A stretch of 64,000 nucleotides of DNA from CALMFG01 sp963666035. GTDB lineage: Bacteria > Bacillota > Clostridia > Christensenellales > CALMFG01. The notes under the pieces are model-generated. The model ran no database searches and was not told the origin of the DNA. It worked only from the letters and a program-made list of their open reading frames with translations. Position numbers and translations under genes: made by a program. The stretch is taken from the NCBI GenBank assembly GCA_963666035.2, contig CAXXJI010000004.1, forward strand, positions 1-64,000, written 5' to 3'. Each line of letters starts with the position of its first letter. Position 1 is the first letter of the stretch. Positions 26,853-34,691 of this stretch are shown here, piece after piece.

Positions 26853-28036
26853 ACAAAGGCGTAACCTATGCGACTGGATTCAAAGCGGCAGGTGTGGCAT
26901 GCGGCATCAAAAAAAACGGGAATAAGGATTTGGCGCTGATTGTGGCTGACGACACTGCCACTGCAGCGGGTGTGTTCACTCAAAATATCGTCAAAGGCCA
27001 TTCACTGATGCTCTCGATGGAGCATATCAAGGGCGGGCTGGCAAAAGCTGTCGTGATTAATTCGGGTAACGCCAACGCCTGTTTGGCCGAACGGGGCAGA
27101 GAGGATGCCAGACGGATGGCCGAGATGACTGCAGAAATCTGCGGCGGGGAAACGAAAGAAGTGCTGACTGCGTCCACCGGCGTCATCGGGGTACCGATGG
27201 ATATGAAGAAAATTGAGACCGGAATTCGCGCGGCTTATGAGGTACTTTCGAAAAACGGCATGGATGCGGTGGAAGCGATCATGACCACGGACACATATCC
27301 TAAAACCGCAGAAATCAGCGTGAATATCGGCGGTGAAACTGTGCGTATCGGTGGCATGGCCAAAGGTTCGGGCATGATTCATCCCAATATGGCGACCATG
27401 ATCAGCGTGGTCACCACCGATGCGGTCATGGACGCTGAAACCTTACAGCAGGCGTTAAACGCGGCGGTGGGCGTCAGCTTTAACCGCATCAGTGTGGACG
27501 GAGACACCAGTGTGTGCGACAAAGTGATTTTGCTGGCGTCAAACCGAGTGGGGGAAAGAATTCAAGCGGATACACTCGAATATCAAGTGTTCTTAAAAGG
27601 ACTTATCAGAGTCAGCCAAACGCTGGCCAAAATGCTGGCGGCTGACGGCGAAGGCGCTACAAAGCTTTTGACCATCAAGGCCGAACACGTCAGAAGCGAA
27701 GCGGACGCCAGAAAGATCACCGAAGCCATCGCAAAATCTCCGCTCTGCAAAACGGCGGCTTTCGGTCGGGACGCCAATTGGGGACGGTTGTTGACAGCGG
27801 CGGGGTATTCGGGCGGCGATTTCGACCCCGAAAAGGTGGATATCTATATCGGCGATGTGATGGTCTGCAAGGATGGCGGGGGGCTTTCTTTTGATGAAGC
27901 AGCGGCGCTGGCCGTGCTGACGGAAAAAGAAGTGATCTATCGTTTGGATTTTAAGGACGGACAAGCCGAAGATACCATGTGGACGTGTGATTTGACATAT
28001 GAGTATGTCAGAATAAACGGAGAGTATCGAACTTAA
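26849..28036 (+). CDS. argJ: Bifunctional glutamate N-acetyltransferase / amino-acid acetyltransferase ArgJ
   Basis: Protein of 395 residues. ArgJ transfers acetyl from N-acetylornithine to glutamate in the cyclic arginine pathway. The self-cleavage site is seen in KGSGMIHPNMATM, where the Thr becomes the N-terminal nucleophile of the beta chain; upstream AVVINSGNANAC and downstream FNRISVDGDTSVCDK and GRDANWGRLLTAAGYSG are family signatures. The gene is complete. It is separated from argC/argB/argD, which are not in the window; here it is coupled (ATGA) to a PHP gene and an aminotransferase. Confidence 0.94.
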   Translation: MNKGVTYATGFKAAGVACGIKKNGNKDLALIVADDTATAAGVFTQNIVKGHSLMLSMEHIKGGLAKAVVINSGNANACLAERGREDARRMAEMTAEICGGETKEVLTASTGVIGVPMDMKKIETGIRAAYEVLSKNGMDAVEAIMTTDTYPKTAEISVNIGGETVRIGGMAKGSGMIHPNMATMISVVTTDAVMDAETLQQALNAAVGVSFNRISVDGDTSVCDKVILLASNRVGERIQADTLEYQVFLKGLIRVSQTLAKMLAADGEGATKLLTIKAEHVRSEADARKITEAIAKSPLCKTAAFGRDANWGRLLTAAGYSGGDFDPEKVDIYIGDVMVCKDGGGLSFDEAAALAVLTEKEVIYRLDFKDGQAEDTMWTCDLTYEYVRINGEYRT

Positions 28037-28048
28037 AATTGACCGATA

Positions 28049-28070
28049 ATAAGCCCAAACCGGGCTTTTC
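28049..28070 (+). terminator. Intrinsic terminator after argJ
   Basis: AAGCCC-AAAC-CGGGCTT followed by TTCTTTT. Confidence 0.7.
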
Positions 28071-28165
28071 TTTTACACTTTGTTCATACGCCCGTATCCG
28101 GACTGTGATACGGCGCGGCCATAATAGGACTCGTAATCAGATAAACCACAAAGGAGTAAAAGAAA

Positions 28166-28699
28166 ATGAGTAAAAAAATGAGAACATGGTTGATCGTTGT
28201 GATTGTCCTTCTAATCCTGGTCGGAACGGTGGCGGTATATGCCGGAAACGGATCGGGCAGAGGTGCTGGAAGCACAAGCACCGGAAGAGGTGCCCGCACG
28301 GGCGAAACAGCCAGAGAAACCTGCGACGAGGATTGCACCGAAGAGGCTTATGCGGTGAATGCCGGCAACGGTTACCGGAACGGCGACGGCGGTATCATCT
28401 CGGACTATGCTGATATGACAGGACAGGATCTGGATGAAGTGCATGATGCGATGCGTGACACCGATCTTGATATCTGGGAACTCGCTGAGCAGGAAGGCAA
28501 CTTTGCGGCATTGAAGGCAACGGTGCTGGCGGACTTGGATGCACACATCGCATTAGAAACCGACCCTGCGGTTCTGGCTCAATTGATCGCTCACCGTGCC
28601 GATGTGGCGGCGGCGACAACAGCGGCTGAAATGCCCGAAGATGTCGACGGCTATACGATCAGCAGTGCAGCAGGCGGCGGATACGGCAGAAACCGTTAA
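28166..28699 (+). CDS. Secreted or membrane-anchored small protein, unknown function
   Basis: Protein of 177 residues. One N-terminal hydrophobic segment (WLIVVIVLLILVGTVAVYAG) serves as signal peptide or anchor. A Gly/Arg/Thr-rich stretch follows (~28-52), then a Cys pair (CDEDC, ~55-59), then a helical acidic domain (TGQDLDEVHDAMRDTDLDIW, ALKATVLADLDAHIALETD). The C-terminus is glycine-rich. The helical part recalls DUF2680-like secreted proteins of Clostridia, but I do not claim membership. An AAAGGAG site precedes the ATG. It is monocistronic between two terminators. Confidence 0.65.
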   Translation: MSKKMRTWLIVVIVLLILVGTVAVYAGNGSGRGAGSTSTGRGARTGETARETCDEDCTEEAYAVNAGNGYRNGDGGIISDYADMTGQDLDEVHDAMRDTDLDIWELAEQEGNFAALKATVLADLDAHIALETDPAVLAQLIAHRADVAAATTAAEMPEDVDGYTISSAAGGGYGRNR

Positions 28700-28719
28700 A
28701 GCAAAAAAAACGAATCAAA

Positions 28720-28766
28720 AAAACCCTTATTGGCGAAAAGTACGTCGCCTTAAGGGTTTATTTTTT
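28720..28766. terminator. Bidirectional intrinsic terminator
   Basis: AAACCCTTA...TAAGGGTTT with an inner GGCG/CGCC stem, A tract left and T tract right, between the secreted protein gene (+) and rsfS (-). Confidence 0.85.
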
Positions 28767-28768
28767 AT

Positions 28769-29116
28769 CTAAAGCATTTCCACATTGTCGCCGTCCGCCC
28801 ACAGATTTTCCAACCCATAGAAAGCCCGTTCGTCCTTATGGAAGATATGGAGCAGAACATCCTGATAATCCATGACCACCCATCGGGCTTCGCGCACACC
28901 TTCGGTGCGTTTAGGCTGTTTGCCTTCTTTGGCCATTTTGTCCTTGACTTCCTCGGTCAGAGCTTTGACATTGGGGACATTCTTTCCGGTGGCAATCAGG
29001 AAATAATCAGTGATGATCGTCTGCTTGGTTACATCAATCAGCTGTATTTCGGTTGCCCCTTTTTTCTTCAAGATTTCTGCGATTGCCAGCGCTGTGGCTT
29101 TTGTGTTTTGTTCCAT
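28769..29116 (-). CDS. rsfS: Ribosomal silencing factor RsfS
   Basis: Protein of 115 residues: VTKQTIITDYFLIATGKNVP, REARWVVMDYQDVLLHIFH and ERAFYGLENLW are hallmark segments of RsfS. The protein binds L14 and blocks subunit joining in starvation. It ends the nadD-yqeK-rsfS operon on the minus strand, the usual Bacillota order, 21 bp after yqeK. Complete, with a GAAGGAG site before the ATG. Confidence 0.95.
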   Translation of the reverse strand: MEQNTKATALAIAEILKKKGATEIQLIDVTKQTIITDYFLIATGKNVPNVKALTEEVKDKMAKEGKQPKRTEGVREARWVVMDYQDVLLHIFHKDERAFYGLENLWADGDNVEML

Positions 29117-29137
29117 CCAGTCTCCTTCCTTTTCGGC

Positions 29138-29719
29138 TTAAAACAACTTTTTATTGATGAGATTTAAGAGCAAATGGTTATAGGCGTCAACGGTTTTGGG
29201 GTGAATCGCTTTGTCGCTTTTCAGCACCCGAAGCATCGACGCTTTCATCGATTCGAATAGTGCGATATCCAGATCGCGTGCGGCATAGAACCGAAGTTTT
29301 TTAACGCCGTTAAAGCTGCGTTTGGGTTCGATGAGATCGGCCAGATAAACAATCTTATCCAGCTTGCTCATGTTGTCTGCACCCATCGTGTGGCATTCTA
29401 CGGCCGAAAGTATCTTCTCATTAGTGATGCCGTTTTCAGCCAGAATCAGCGCACCCAGTTTGCCATGCAGCAGCTCGGGCGAAGCTTCTTCCAACGGGGT
29501 CATTTCAATCTTATATTTTTTAATCAGCGCGTTTCTTTCGCTCTTGGAAAGGTCCTTGGCGATATCGTGGAGAAGACCTGCCGCGGCAGCTTTCTTCTCA
29601 TCAGCACCAAATTTTCTGGCCAGCTTGATCGCTGTTTTTTCCACGCTGAGGCTGTGCTTTAGGCGGCTCCCGCTGATGTATTTTTTGAGTAATTTCAGTT
29701 GTTTGTCACGATCTATCAT
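29138..29719 (-). CDS. yqeK: HD-domain Ap4A hydrolase YqeK
   Basis: Protein of 193 residues with an HD fold: RLKHSLSVEKTA (first His), AGLLHDIAKDL (the HD pair), LLHGKLGA and the ECHTMG segment, then IVYLADLIEPKR, the later Asp ligand region. YqeK enzymes cleave diadenosine tetraphosphate to ADP. Its start overlaps the nadD stop by 4 bp, and rsfS follows. Complete. Confidence 0.92.
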   Translation of the reverse strand: MIDRDKQLKLLKKYISGSRLKHSLSVEKTAIKLARKFGADEKKAAAAGLLHDIAKDLSKSERNALIKKYKIEMTPLEEASPELLHGKLGALILAENGITNEKILSAVECHTMGADNMSKLDKIVYLADLIEPKRSFNGVKKLRFYAARDLDIALFESMKASMLRVLKSDKAIHPKTVDAYNHLLLNLINKKLF

Positions 29720-30378
29720 TTGCTGTAAAGATTATTCTCCTTTATGTATTCAATGACTTTTTCGGGCAGCAGGCCGGACAGGTCGGACCCGTTCAGCAGC
29801 CGAAGCCGGATATCGGTGGATGAAACGGGAAGACCCGGCTGCTTTGCCAGGAAAAACCGCATGACACCCGATGCGTTGTAAAAGTCAACCATTTCGGTGA
29901 CTTTGCCAATATCGTCGCCTTCCCGCAAAAAAACGATAAAATGTGTCATGGCCAGCACCTGACTGATGTTTTTCCAGGAATGCAGGTGAAAAAGCGTATC
30001 CGAACCGATGATATAATAGAATTCATGCTCTTTAAAGATTTTCTTTAAAAGCGTCAATGTATCTACGGCATAAGTTGTGCCTTTGCGGTCAATCTCAATA
30101 CGGGAGGGCTGCATATACGGCTGGTTTGCCGCCAGCTCCAGCATTGCCATGCGGTGTTCGCTGTCCGAGACTTCGCTTCTCGGTTTGTGCGGAGGCCGCC
30201 CTGTGGGGATAAACAGCACTTTCGACAGGCCAAATTCATCATGCGCATCCATACCCATCTGTATGTGCCCATTATGCACGGGGTCAAACGTACCGCCCAT
30301 AATACCGATGCGATTATCAAAAGGCGCAATCGCATGATAGTATTCGGAGTATTCGGTTGCACAGGAACGCTGGGTCAA
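29716..30378 (-). CDS. nadD: Nicotinate-nucleotide adenylyltransferase NadD
   Basis: Protein of 220 residues from a TTG start with GAAGGG eight bases upstream. The nucleotidyltransferase motif GIMGGTFDPVHNGH is about 25 residues from the N-terminus, so this NadD has an unusually long leader; no closer start with a ribosome-binding site precedes the motif. IPTGRPPHK, YYIIGSDTLFHLHSW, and the C-terminal SSTDIRLRL (ISSTxIR motif) are all present. NadD adenylates nicotinate mononucleotide in NAD synthesis. First gene of nadD-yqeK-rsfS. Confidence 0.93.
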   Translation of the reverse strand: MTQRSCATEYSEYYHAIAPFDNRIGIMGGTFDPVHNGHIQMGMDAHDEFGLSKVLFIPTGRPPHKPRSEVSDSEHRMAMLELAANQPYMQPSRIEIDRKGTTYAVDTLTLLKKIFKEHEFYYIIGSDTLFHLHSWKNISQVLAMTHFIVFLREGDDIGKVTEMVDFYNASGVMRFFLAKQPGLPVSSTDIRLRLLNGSDLSGLLPEKVIEYIKENNLYSK

Positions 30379-30453
30379 TTTTATCCCTTCTTTGTGTTGG
30401 TATTAAAAATCATTTGCTTTTATTATAACGCAATCTTTAAGATATGGATAGAA

Positions 30454-30486
30454 AAAAAGCACGGTCTTTTTGCGGCCATGCTTTTA
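30454..30486 (-). terminator. Intrinsic terminator after the VanX-like gene
   Basis: On the minus strand AAAGCATGG pairs with CCGTGCTTT (one G-T), followed by a T tract. Confidence 0.65.
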
Positions 30487-30510
30487 TTTTCGTATTCACT
30501 TTATATCAGA

Positions 30511-31623
30511 TTAAAAATCGAACAGATCATAATCCATGACCGGATAATACTGCCAGTCAATATCGTCGAAATGCCACCACTCATCATCGCTGGTCATAAA
30601 ACCCGCTCTTCGCATATGTGAAGCCATATATTTAACATTGGCCTTGGCTTCTTCGCTCATGTTTGCAAACACCCGAGCTGCCTGATCGGCATTCAGCGTC
30701 ATGCCCTCGGTGGGCATCACTACCGGCGTACCGTCTTTTTTGGCGATGGTGATATCCACACTGGAGCCTCGGTTGTTCCGCGAACCTTTATCTGCGGATT
30801 CAATCAACGAACTGGTTCCGCCGAACATTTCTTCAATTTCCATCGTAGTCGAATAGGGGCAGTAGGCGTCCCACAGCACGATGGTATAGCCGTCTTGATT
30901 GAAAAGTGCCTGCGCTTTTTTCAGCTTCGCCGCAGTTTTGGGCTGCAGAAGCGCGATGGAAACAGGATACATCTTGGTGCCGAGGTAATTCTCGTCCTTG
31001 GCCAGCTGCAGGTCCACCGTAAGGCCGGGCACCACTTCCTGTACGTTGACCAGTTGGGATTTCTTTTTGACACCCGAGATCAGGTCGGTGACCAAAACCT
31101 CATTGATGACATCGGGTACCGCCGGAATGGCGCCTTGGAAGATGAGGTTGGTTTTAACAAAACCATATTGGCGGTTGTACTGAACCAGGGACCAATCGCC
31201 CGAAGTGCCTTTTACCGTCACATTTTCGCGATCCACCAGCGTCCGCAACGTATCGCTGCTGTCCGAAGCCGAACGCTTCAGCTCAACCGGCTGACCATAT
31301 ACATCGGTCTTGACCCAGGAAGGGATGTCTTCGATGTATGCGATATCCTCGGGCATCACAAGCGCGCTGTATGGGTTTGGTGTGGGGTCGGGCGTGGGGA
31401 GCGTTTCAGCCGAAAATTCAGTATCTTTATGAACATTGATTTTAGGGAAAACAACAAATGCCAGTACCGTCATAAAAGCAGCAAAAATGACACCCAACGT
31501 GATGATAAGCCGCATCAGCCGGGCTTTTGGTGAGTATCTGTGCAGTGTATTGGAGCGATAGCTGCTTCTGATGGGCTGTGAGCGCACCGAAGTGTAGCTG
31601 GATTTCAATTTGTTTTTTCGCAT
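30511..31623 (-). CDS. Membrane-anchored VanX/M15-like protein with SH3 domain; zinc-ligand His replaced
   Basis: The start at 31623 follows TTTTGAGG; a longer open frame upstream has none. The protein is 370 residues: basic N-terminus, membrane segment (~42-62, LIITLGVIFAAFMTVLAFVV), Pro/Thr linker, bacterial SH3 domain (~110-165), and a D-Ala-D-Ala dipeptidase (M15/VanX) domain with LWDAYCPYST and terminal EWWHFDD. In the first zinc motif S-x-H-x-x-G-x-[AS]-x-D, the histidine is Asn (SRNNRGSSVD, ~residue 282), while the Asp and the EWWH residues remain. The enzyme may be inactive, altered in metal binding, or the base may be wrong. Probably acts outside the membrane on cell-wall peptides. 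Confidence 0.8.
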   Translation of the reverse strand: MRKNKLKSSYTSVRSQPIRSSYRSNTLHRYSPKARLMRLIITLGVIFAAFMTVLAFVVFPKINVHKDTEFSAETLPTPDPTPNPYSALVMPEDIAYIEDIPSWVKTDVYGQPVELKRSASDSSDTLRTLVDRENVTVKGTSGDWSLVQYNRQYGFVKTNLIFQGAIPAVPDVINEVLVTDLISGVKKKSQLVNVQEVVPGLTVDLQLAKDENYLGTKMYPVSIALLQPKTAAKLKKAQALFNQDGYTIVLWDAYCPYSTTMEIEEMFGGTSSLIESADKGSRNNRGSSVDITIAKKDGTPVVMPTEGMTLNADQAARVFANMSEEAKANVKYMASHMRRAGFMTSDDEWWHFDDIDWQYYPVMDYDLFDF

Positions 31624-31730
31624 GTCGTACCTCAAAAGAAATATACTATATGCGGATAGGTTCGTCAAGAAAACGGAGGGCAACAAATTATAAACGCTTT
31701 GTGAACGATGCGTATCACATCCCAAAACCC

Positions 31731-31759
31731 TTGACAATTAATTTGGCGCAAAATAGAAT
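31731..31759 (+). promoter_or_regulatory. Strong sigma-A type promoter for the L,D-transpeptidase gene
   Basis: Perfect TTGACA at 31731-31736, 17-bp spacer, TAGAAT at 31754-31759. Confidence 0.75.
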
Positions 31760-31801
31760 AAAATGATTAAAAGACATTTTAGATTAGAGGTAACCAAACA
31801 T

Positions 31802-32695
31802 ATGAAACGCATTTTAAGCGTCGCATTGGCGCTTGGCTTTATACTTTTGCTGGCAGCTTGCGGCGGCAAAGACGAAGCGGCAACCGCAACGCCCACACCC
31901 GTACCCGAAATGACCGAAGCGGTGGCGACAGCCGCGCCCGCGCCCGAAATGACCATGGTGCAGATTGCGATGGACACCGATTGGGTACGAGAGCCGGTTA
32001 TTATCACACCGACCAGCGAATATGATGTGCTCGGAACGCTGAATGCGGGCACCGAAGCCGAACTGGTGGCGGCGGGTACAGAATGGCACAAAGTAAAGAT
32101 TAACGGCACTATCGGCTATGTTAAAGCGTCCGACGTAACCGGAGTTGATCCTTTGCCTTCGCCTTATTACATCTATATCGAAAAAGGCTCGCACACCATC
32201 AACATCTACGCGATGGATGATAAAGGCGAATACACTAAACTGGTCAAAACGTTTTTGACCGCTACAGGGCTCACCGCAGGGAAGACCCCGACTGGTGTGT
32301 TTTCTATCATAAAGAAATATGAATGGAAGCAGTTTGATTCGGCGGGTGACAAACGCGAATTCTCCTATTCGCCTTATGTTTCCCAGTTCACCGAAGGCAT
32401 CTATATGCACGGGCCGGTATACGCCGAAACGGATTTTGAAACCATGTTTGGGAATACGTATAAAGAGATTGGCACCAATGCCACGGCGGGATGTATGCGT
32501 ACATACACCGGTGCGGCGTATTGGATATATATGAACTGCCCGATGGGCACCACGGTGGAAGTGGTCAACGGCAGCCCCAAGGGCATCGTAACGCCCGAAC
32601 TGCTGGATCCGATTCATGACCGGACCAAGGGCAAGTACTATGATCCGACAGACCCTGCTAGAGCGGATGCGTTGGATGCATCCAGTGTGAAATAG
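31802..32695 (+). CDS. Lipoprotein L,D-transpeptidase with SH3 domain
   Basis: The ATG at 31802 follows AGAGGT and gives a lipoprotein signal MKRILSVALALGFILLLAAC with the lipobox cysteine at residue 20. The protein is 297 residues: Pro/Thr/Ala linker, SH3-like domain (~60-115), then a YkuD catalytic domain (YYIYIEKGSHTINIY, GKTPTGVFSI, YMHGPVY, TAGCMRTYTG). The nucleophile Cys and following Arg are present; the usual S-H-G-C is T-A-G-C here. L,D-transpeptidases crosslink peptidoglycan or attach proteins. It is divergent from the VanX-like gene, so two wall-modifying proteins share this intergenic region. Confidence 0.88.
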   Translation: MKRILSVALALGFILLLAACGGKDEAATATPTPVPEMTEAVATAAPAPEMTMVQIAMDTDWVREPVIITPTSEYDVLGTLNAGTEAELVAAGTEWHKVKINGTIGYVKASDVTGVDPLPSPYYIYIEKGSHTINIYAMDDKGEYTKLVKTFLTATGLTAGKTPTGVFSIIKKYEWKQFDSAGDKREFSYSPYVSQFTEGIYMHGPVYAETDFETMFGNTYKEIGTNATAGCMRTYTGAAYWIYMNCPMGTTVEVVNGSPKGIVTPELLDPIHDRTKGKYYDPTDPARADALDASSVK

Positions 32696-32720
32696 CGAAA
32701 AGTACAAATAAGGAGAAAAG

Positions 32721-34319
32721 ATGGCTTATCGTGCGCTATACCGAAAATACCGTCCTGAAACCTTTGCCGATGTGGTTGGCCAGGCGCATATTGTTGATGT
32801 GCTGAAAAATCAAATTTCGGGCGGACGTATCGCGCATGCTTATCTGTTCAGCGGCCCGAGAGGCACCGGCAAGACCAGTACGGCCAAGATTTTTGCCAAA
32901 GCGATCAACTGCCTTGCATCCAAAGGCGTAGAGCCCTGTTTGACGTGCGCCTCGTGTGAAAGCATTGCGGGCGACAACAGCGTCGATGTGGTGGAAATCG
33001 ACGCGGCTTCCAACAACGGCGTGGAAAACATCCGGGATATTCGTGAGAATGCCAACCTGATGCCTGCAATTGGGAAGTATAAAGTCTATATCATCGACGA
33101 GGTACACATGCTGTCCCAAGGCGCGTTCAATGCACTTCTAAAAACATTGGAAGAACCGCCTGCGCATGTGGTGTTCATCCTTGCCACCACCGAGCCCAAA
33201 AAACTGCCCGCAACCATTTTGTCCCGATGCCAGAAATTTGACTTCAAACGGCATTCGGTGGCGGATATGGTGGCGCGGATGGAATATGTGGCGGACGACC
33301 AGAATATCAAAGCCGAAAAGGAAGCGCTGACGCTGATTGCGCGCACAGCGCTGGGCGGCATGCGGGATGCGCTCTCGATTTTGGACCAATGCACATCCGG
33401 TCAGGATACTTTGACCGTAAACAGTGTTTTGACCGTACTCGGGGGAGCCAGCCGGGAAGCTTTGCTTTCGCTGGCCCAAAGCATCACGTCTTATGATGAA
33501 AAAAATGCCATTCTTCAGTTGGAAGGCTTGAAAGATTCGGGGGCGGACATTAAGCTTTTGCTCAAGGACCTTGCATACATCTTCTTGGCTATGCTATATC
33601 TCTCAAAGGGTGCGGACGCACTTTCGGCCGGAGTCAGTGAAGAAGAGGCGGCAAAGCTGACGGAAATGGGCAAGCGGTTTGGTCAAAGCGCTCTGCTTCG
33701 CGCAGTGGAAACGCTGGTGGACAGTGAAACCAAAATGCGTATGAACTCATTGCCGGATATTGTACTGGAAACCGCGGTGATTCGCCTAATGAGTCCCCAG
33801 ATAGATGCGTCCGCCGACGACAAAACACGGCTGGAACGCTTGGAAGCGATTGTGCAGGGATTAAAGGCGGGTGTAAAAGCACCTGAACCGATCAAACAGG
33901 AAAAACCGGCTCAACTGAAAGAGACGGAGGAAGCCAGCAACAGCGAAAAAAAAACGCTTGAACAACAGCCACGCGCGTCGGCAAGTCAAGCCGTTGTCGG
34001 TAAATCCAGCGAGGCAAATTGGACCAAAGTGCTGAACGCGATACGGGATGAGGACGGCTATTTATATCCATATGCCAAACAGTTAAGGCTGGCCGAGGAC
34101 AAGGCGGGTGCGCTGACCTTTTATGCGCCGGACGGAGCCCCTTTTATTTTTTTGATGGAACCGGATAATCATCAGCGGGTGGAGACGCATATCAGAGTCG
34201 AGTTTGGGAAACAAGCGACGCTGACGATTAAACCAGAGAAACGAAATGAAAAAAAGAATGAAAAGGCCATGTTGTTCTCTGACGATATGTTCGGGGGGCA
34301 AGAGATTAAAGAGATATAA
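32721..34319 (+). CDS. dnaX: DNA polymerase III subunits gamma/tau
   Basis: Protein of 532 residues, the clamp-loader ATPase. It has Walker A GPRGTGKTSTAKIFA, four zinc cysteines in CLASKGVEPCLTCASCESIA, Walker B VYIIDEVHML, and the SRC sensor motif (TILSRCQKF). Domain III ends near residue 365, and a variable tau tail follows. At residues 409-411 a run of nine A (33946-33954) forms an A-AAA-AAA slippery site; a -1 shift meets TGA at 33959-33961 after two codons. An AAGGAG site precedes the ATG. ybaB and recR follow, the conserved dnaX-ybaB-recR operon. Confidence 0.95.
   Translation: MAYRALYRKYRPETFADVVGQAHIVDVLKNQISGGRIAHAYLFSGPRGTGKTSTAKIFAKAINCLASKGVEPCLTCASCESIAGDNSVDVVEIDAASNNGVENIRDIRENANLMPAIGKYKVYIIDEVHMLSQGAFNALLKTLEEPPAHVVFILATTEPKKLPATILSRCQKFDFKRHSVADMVARMEYVADDQNIKAEKEALTLIARTALGGMRDALSILDQCTSGQDTLTVNSVLTVLGGASREALLSLAQSITSYDEKNAILQLEGLKDSGADIKLLLKDLAYIFLAMLYLSKGADALSAGVSEEEAAKLTEMGKRFGQSALLRAVETLVDSETKMRMNSLPDIVLETAVIRLMSPQIDASADDKTRLERLEAIVQGLKAGVKAPEPIKQEKPAQLKETEEASNSEKKTLEQQPRASASQAVVGKSSEANWTKVLNAIRDEDGYLYPYAKQLRLAEDKAGALTFYAPDGAPFIFLMEPDNHQRVETHIRVEFGKQATLTIKPEKRNEKKNEKAMLFSDDMFGGQEIKEI
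33945..33961 (+). promoter_or_regulatory. Candidate dnaX slippage/frameshift site (A9 run plus -1 stop)
   Basis: G then nine A then CGCTTGA. In the zero frame it reads GAA AAA AAA ACG. After -1 slippage it reads AAC GCT TGA, ending a ~413-residue gamma-like product. The run length equals that known for transcriptional slippage in Thermus dnaX; the immediate -1 stop recalls E. coli dnaX. Confidence 0.5.
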
Positions 34320-34360
34320 GTACACTGATATTCAATATATAAAAAAGAGGAAGCGAATTA

Positions 34361-34675
34361 ATGGATATTCAAAAGATGATGAAGCAGGCCCAAAAGATGC
34401 AGTCGGATATGCAGGCAGTTCAGCAGCAGCTGGAAGCGGCCGAAGTTTCCGCCAGCGCGGGCGGCGGTGTGGTGACCGTGACGATCACCGGTGCAAAAAA
34501 AATCAAATCGATCAAGATCTCGCCTGACGTGGTGGATAAAGACGATGTGGAGATGCTGGAAGATCTGGTGACTGCGGCGGTCAGCGAGGCGATGGACAAA
34601 GCGGATGAATTGGCCAAAACCGAAATGAGCAAGGTCACCGGCGGACTGGGCGGCGGACTCGGCGGTCTGCTGTAA
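34361..34675 (+). CDS. YbaB/EbfC family nucleoid-associated protein
   Basis: Protein of 104 residues: MDIQKMMKQAQKMQSDMQAV, a central GGGVVTVTITG strand pair, KIKSIKISPDVVD, and a glycine-rich C-terminal tail (GGLGGGLGGLL). It is a dimeric DNA-binding protein encoded between dnaX and recR, as in most bacteria. GAGGAAGCG precedes the ATG. Role in nucleoid structure or recombination is by family. Confidence 0.93.
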   Translation: MDIQKMMKQAQKMQSDMQAVQQQLEAAEVSASAGGGVVTVTITGAKKIKSIKISPDVVDKDDVEMLEDLVTAAVSEAMDKADELAKTEMSKVTGGLGGGLGGLL

Positions 34676-34691
34676 CCCAAAAGGATAGTTT

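Noticed and set aside
31814..32707. 297-codon minus-strand frame opposite the L,D-transpeptidase
   Set aside because: Covers the same bases as a clear lipoprotein transpeptidase and has no recognisable motif or start signal.
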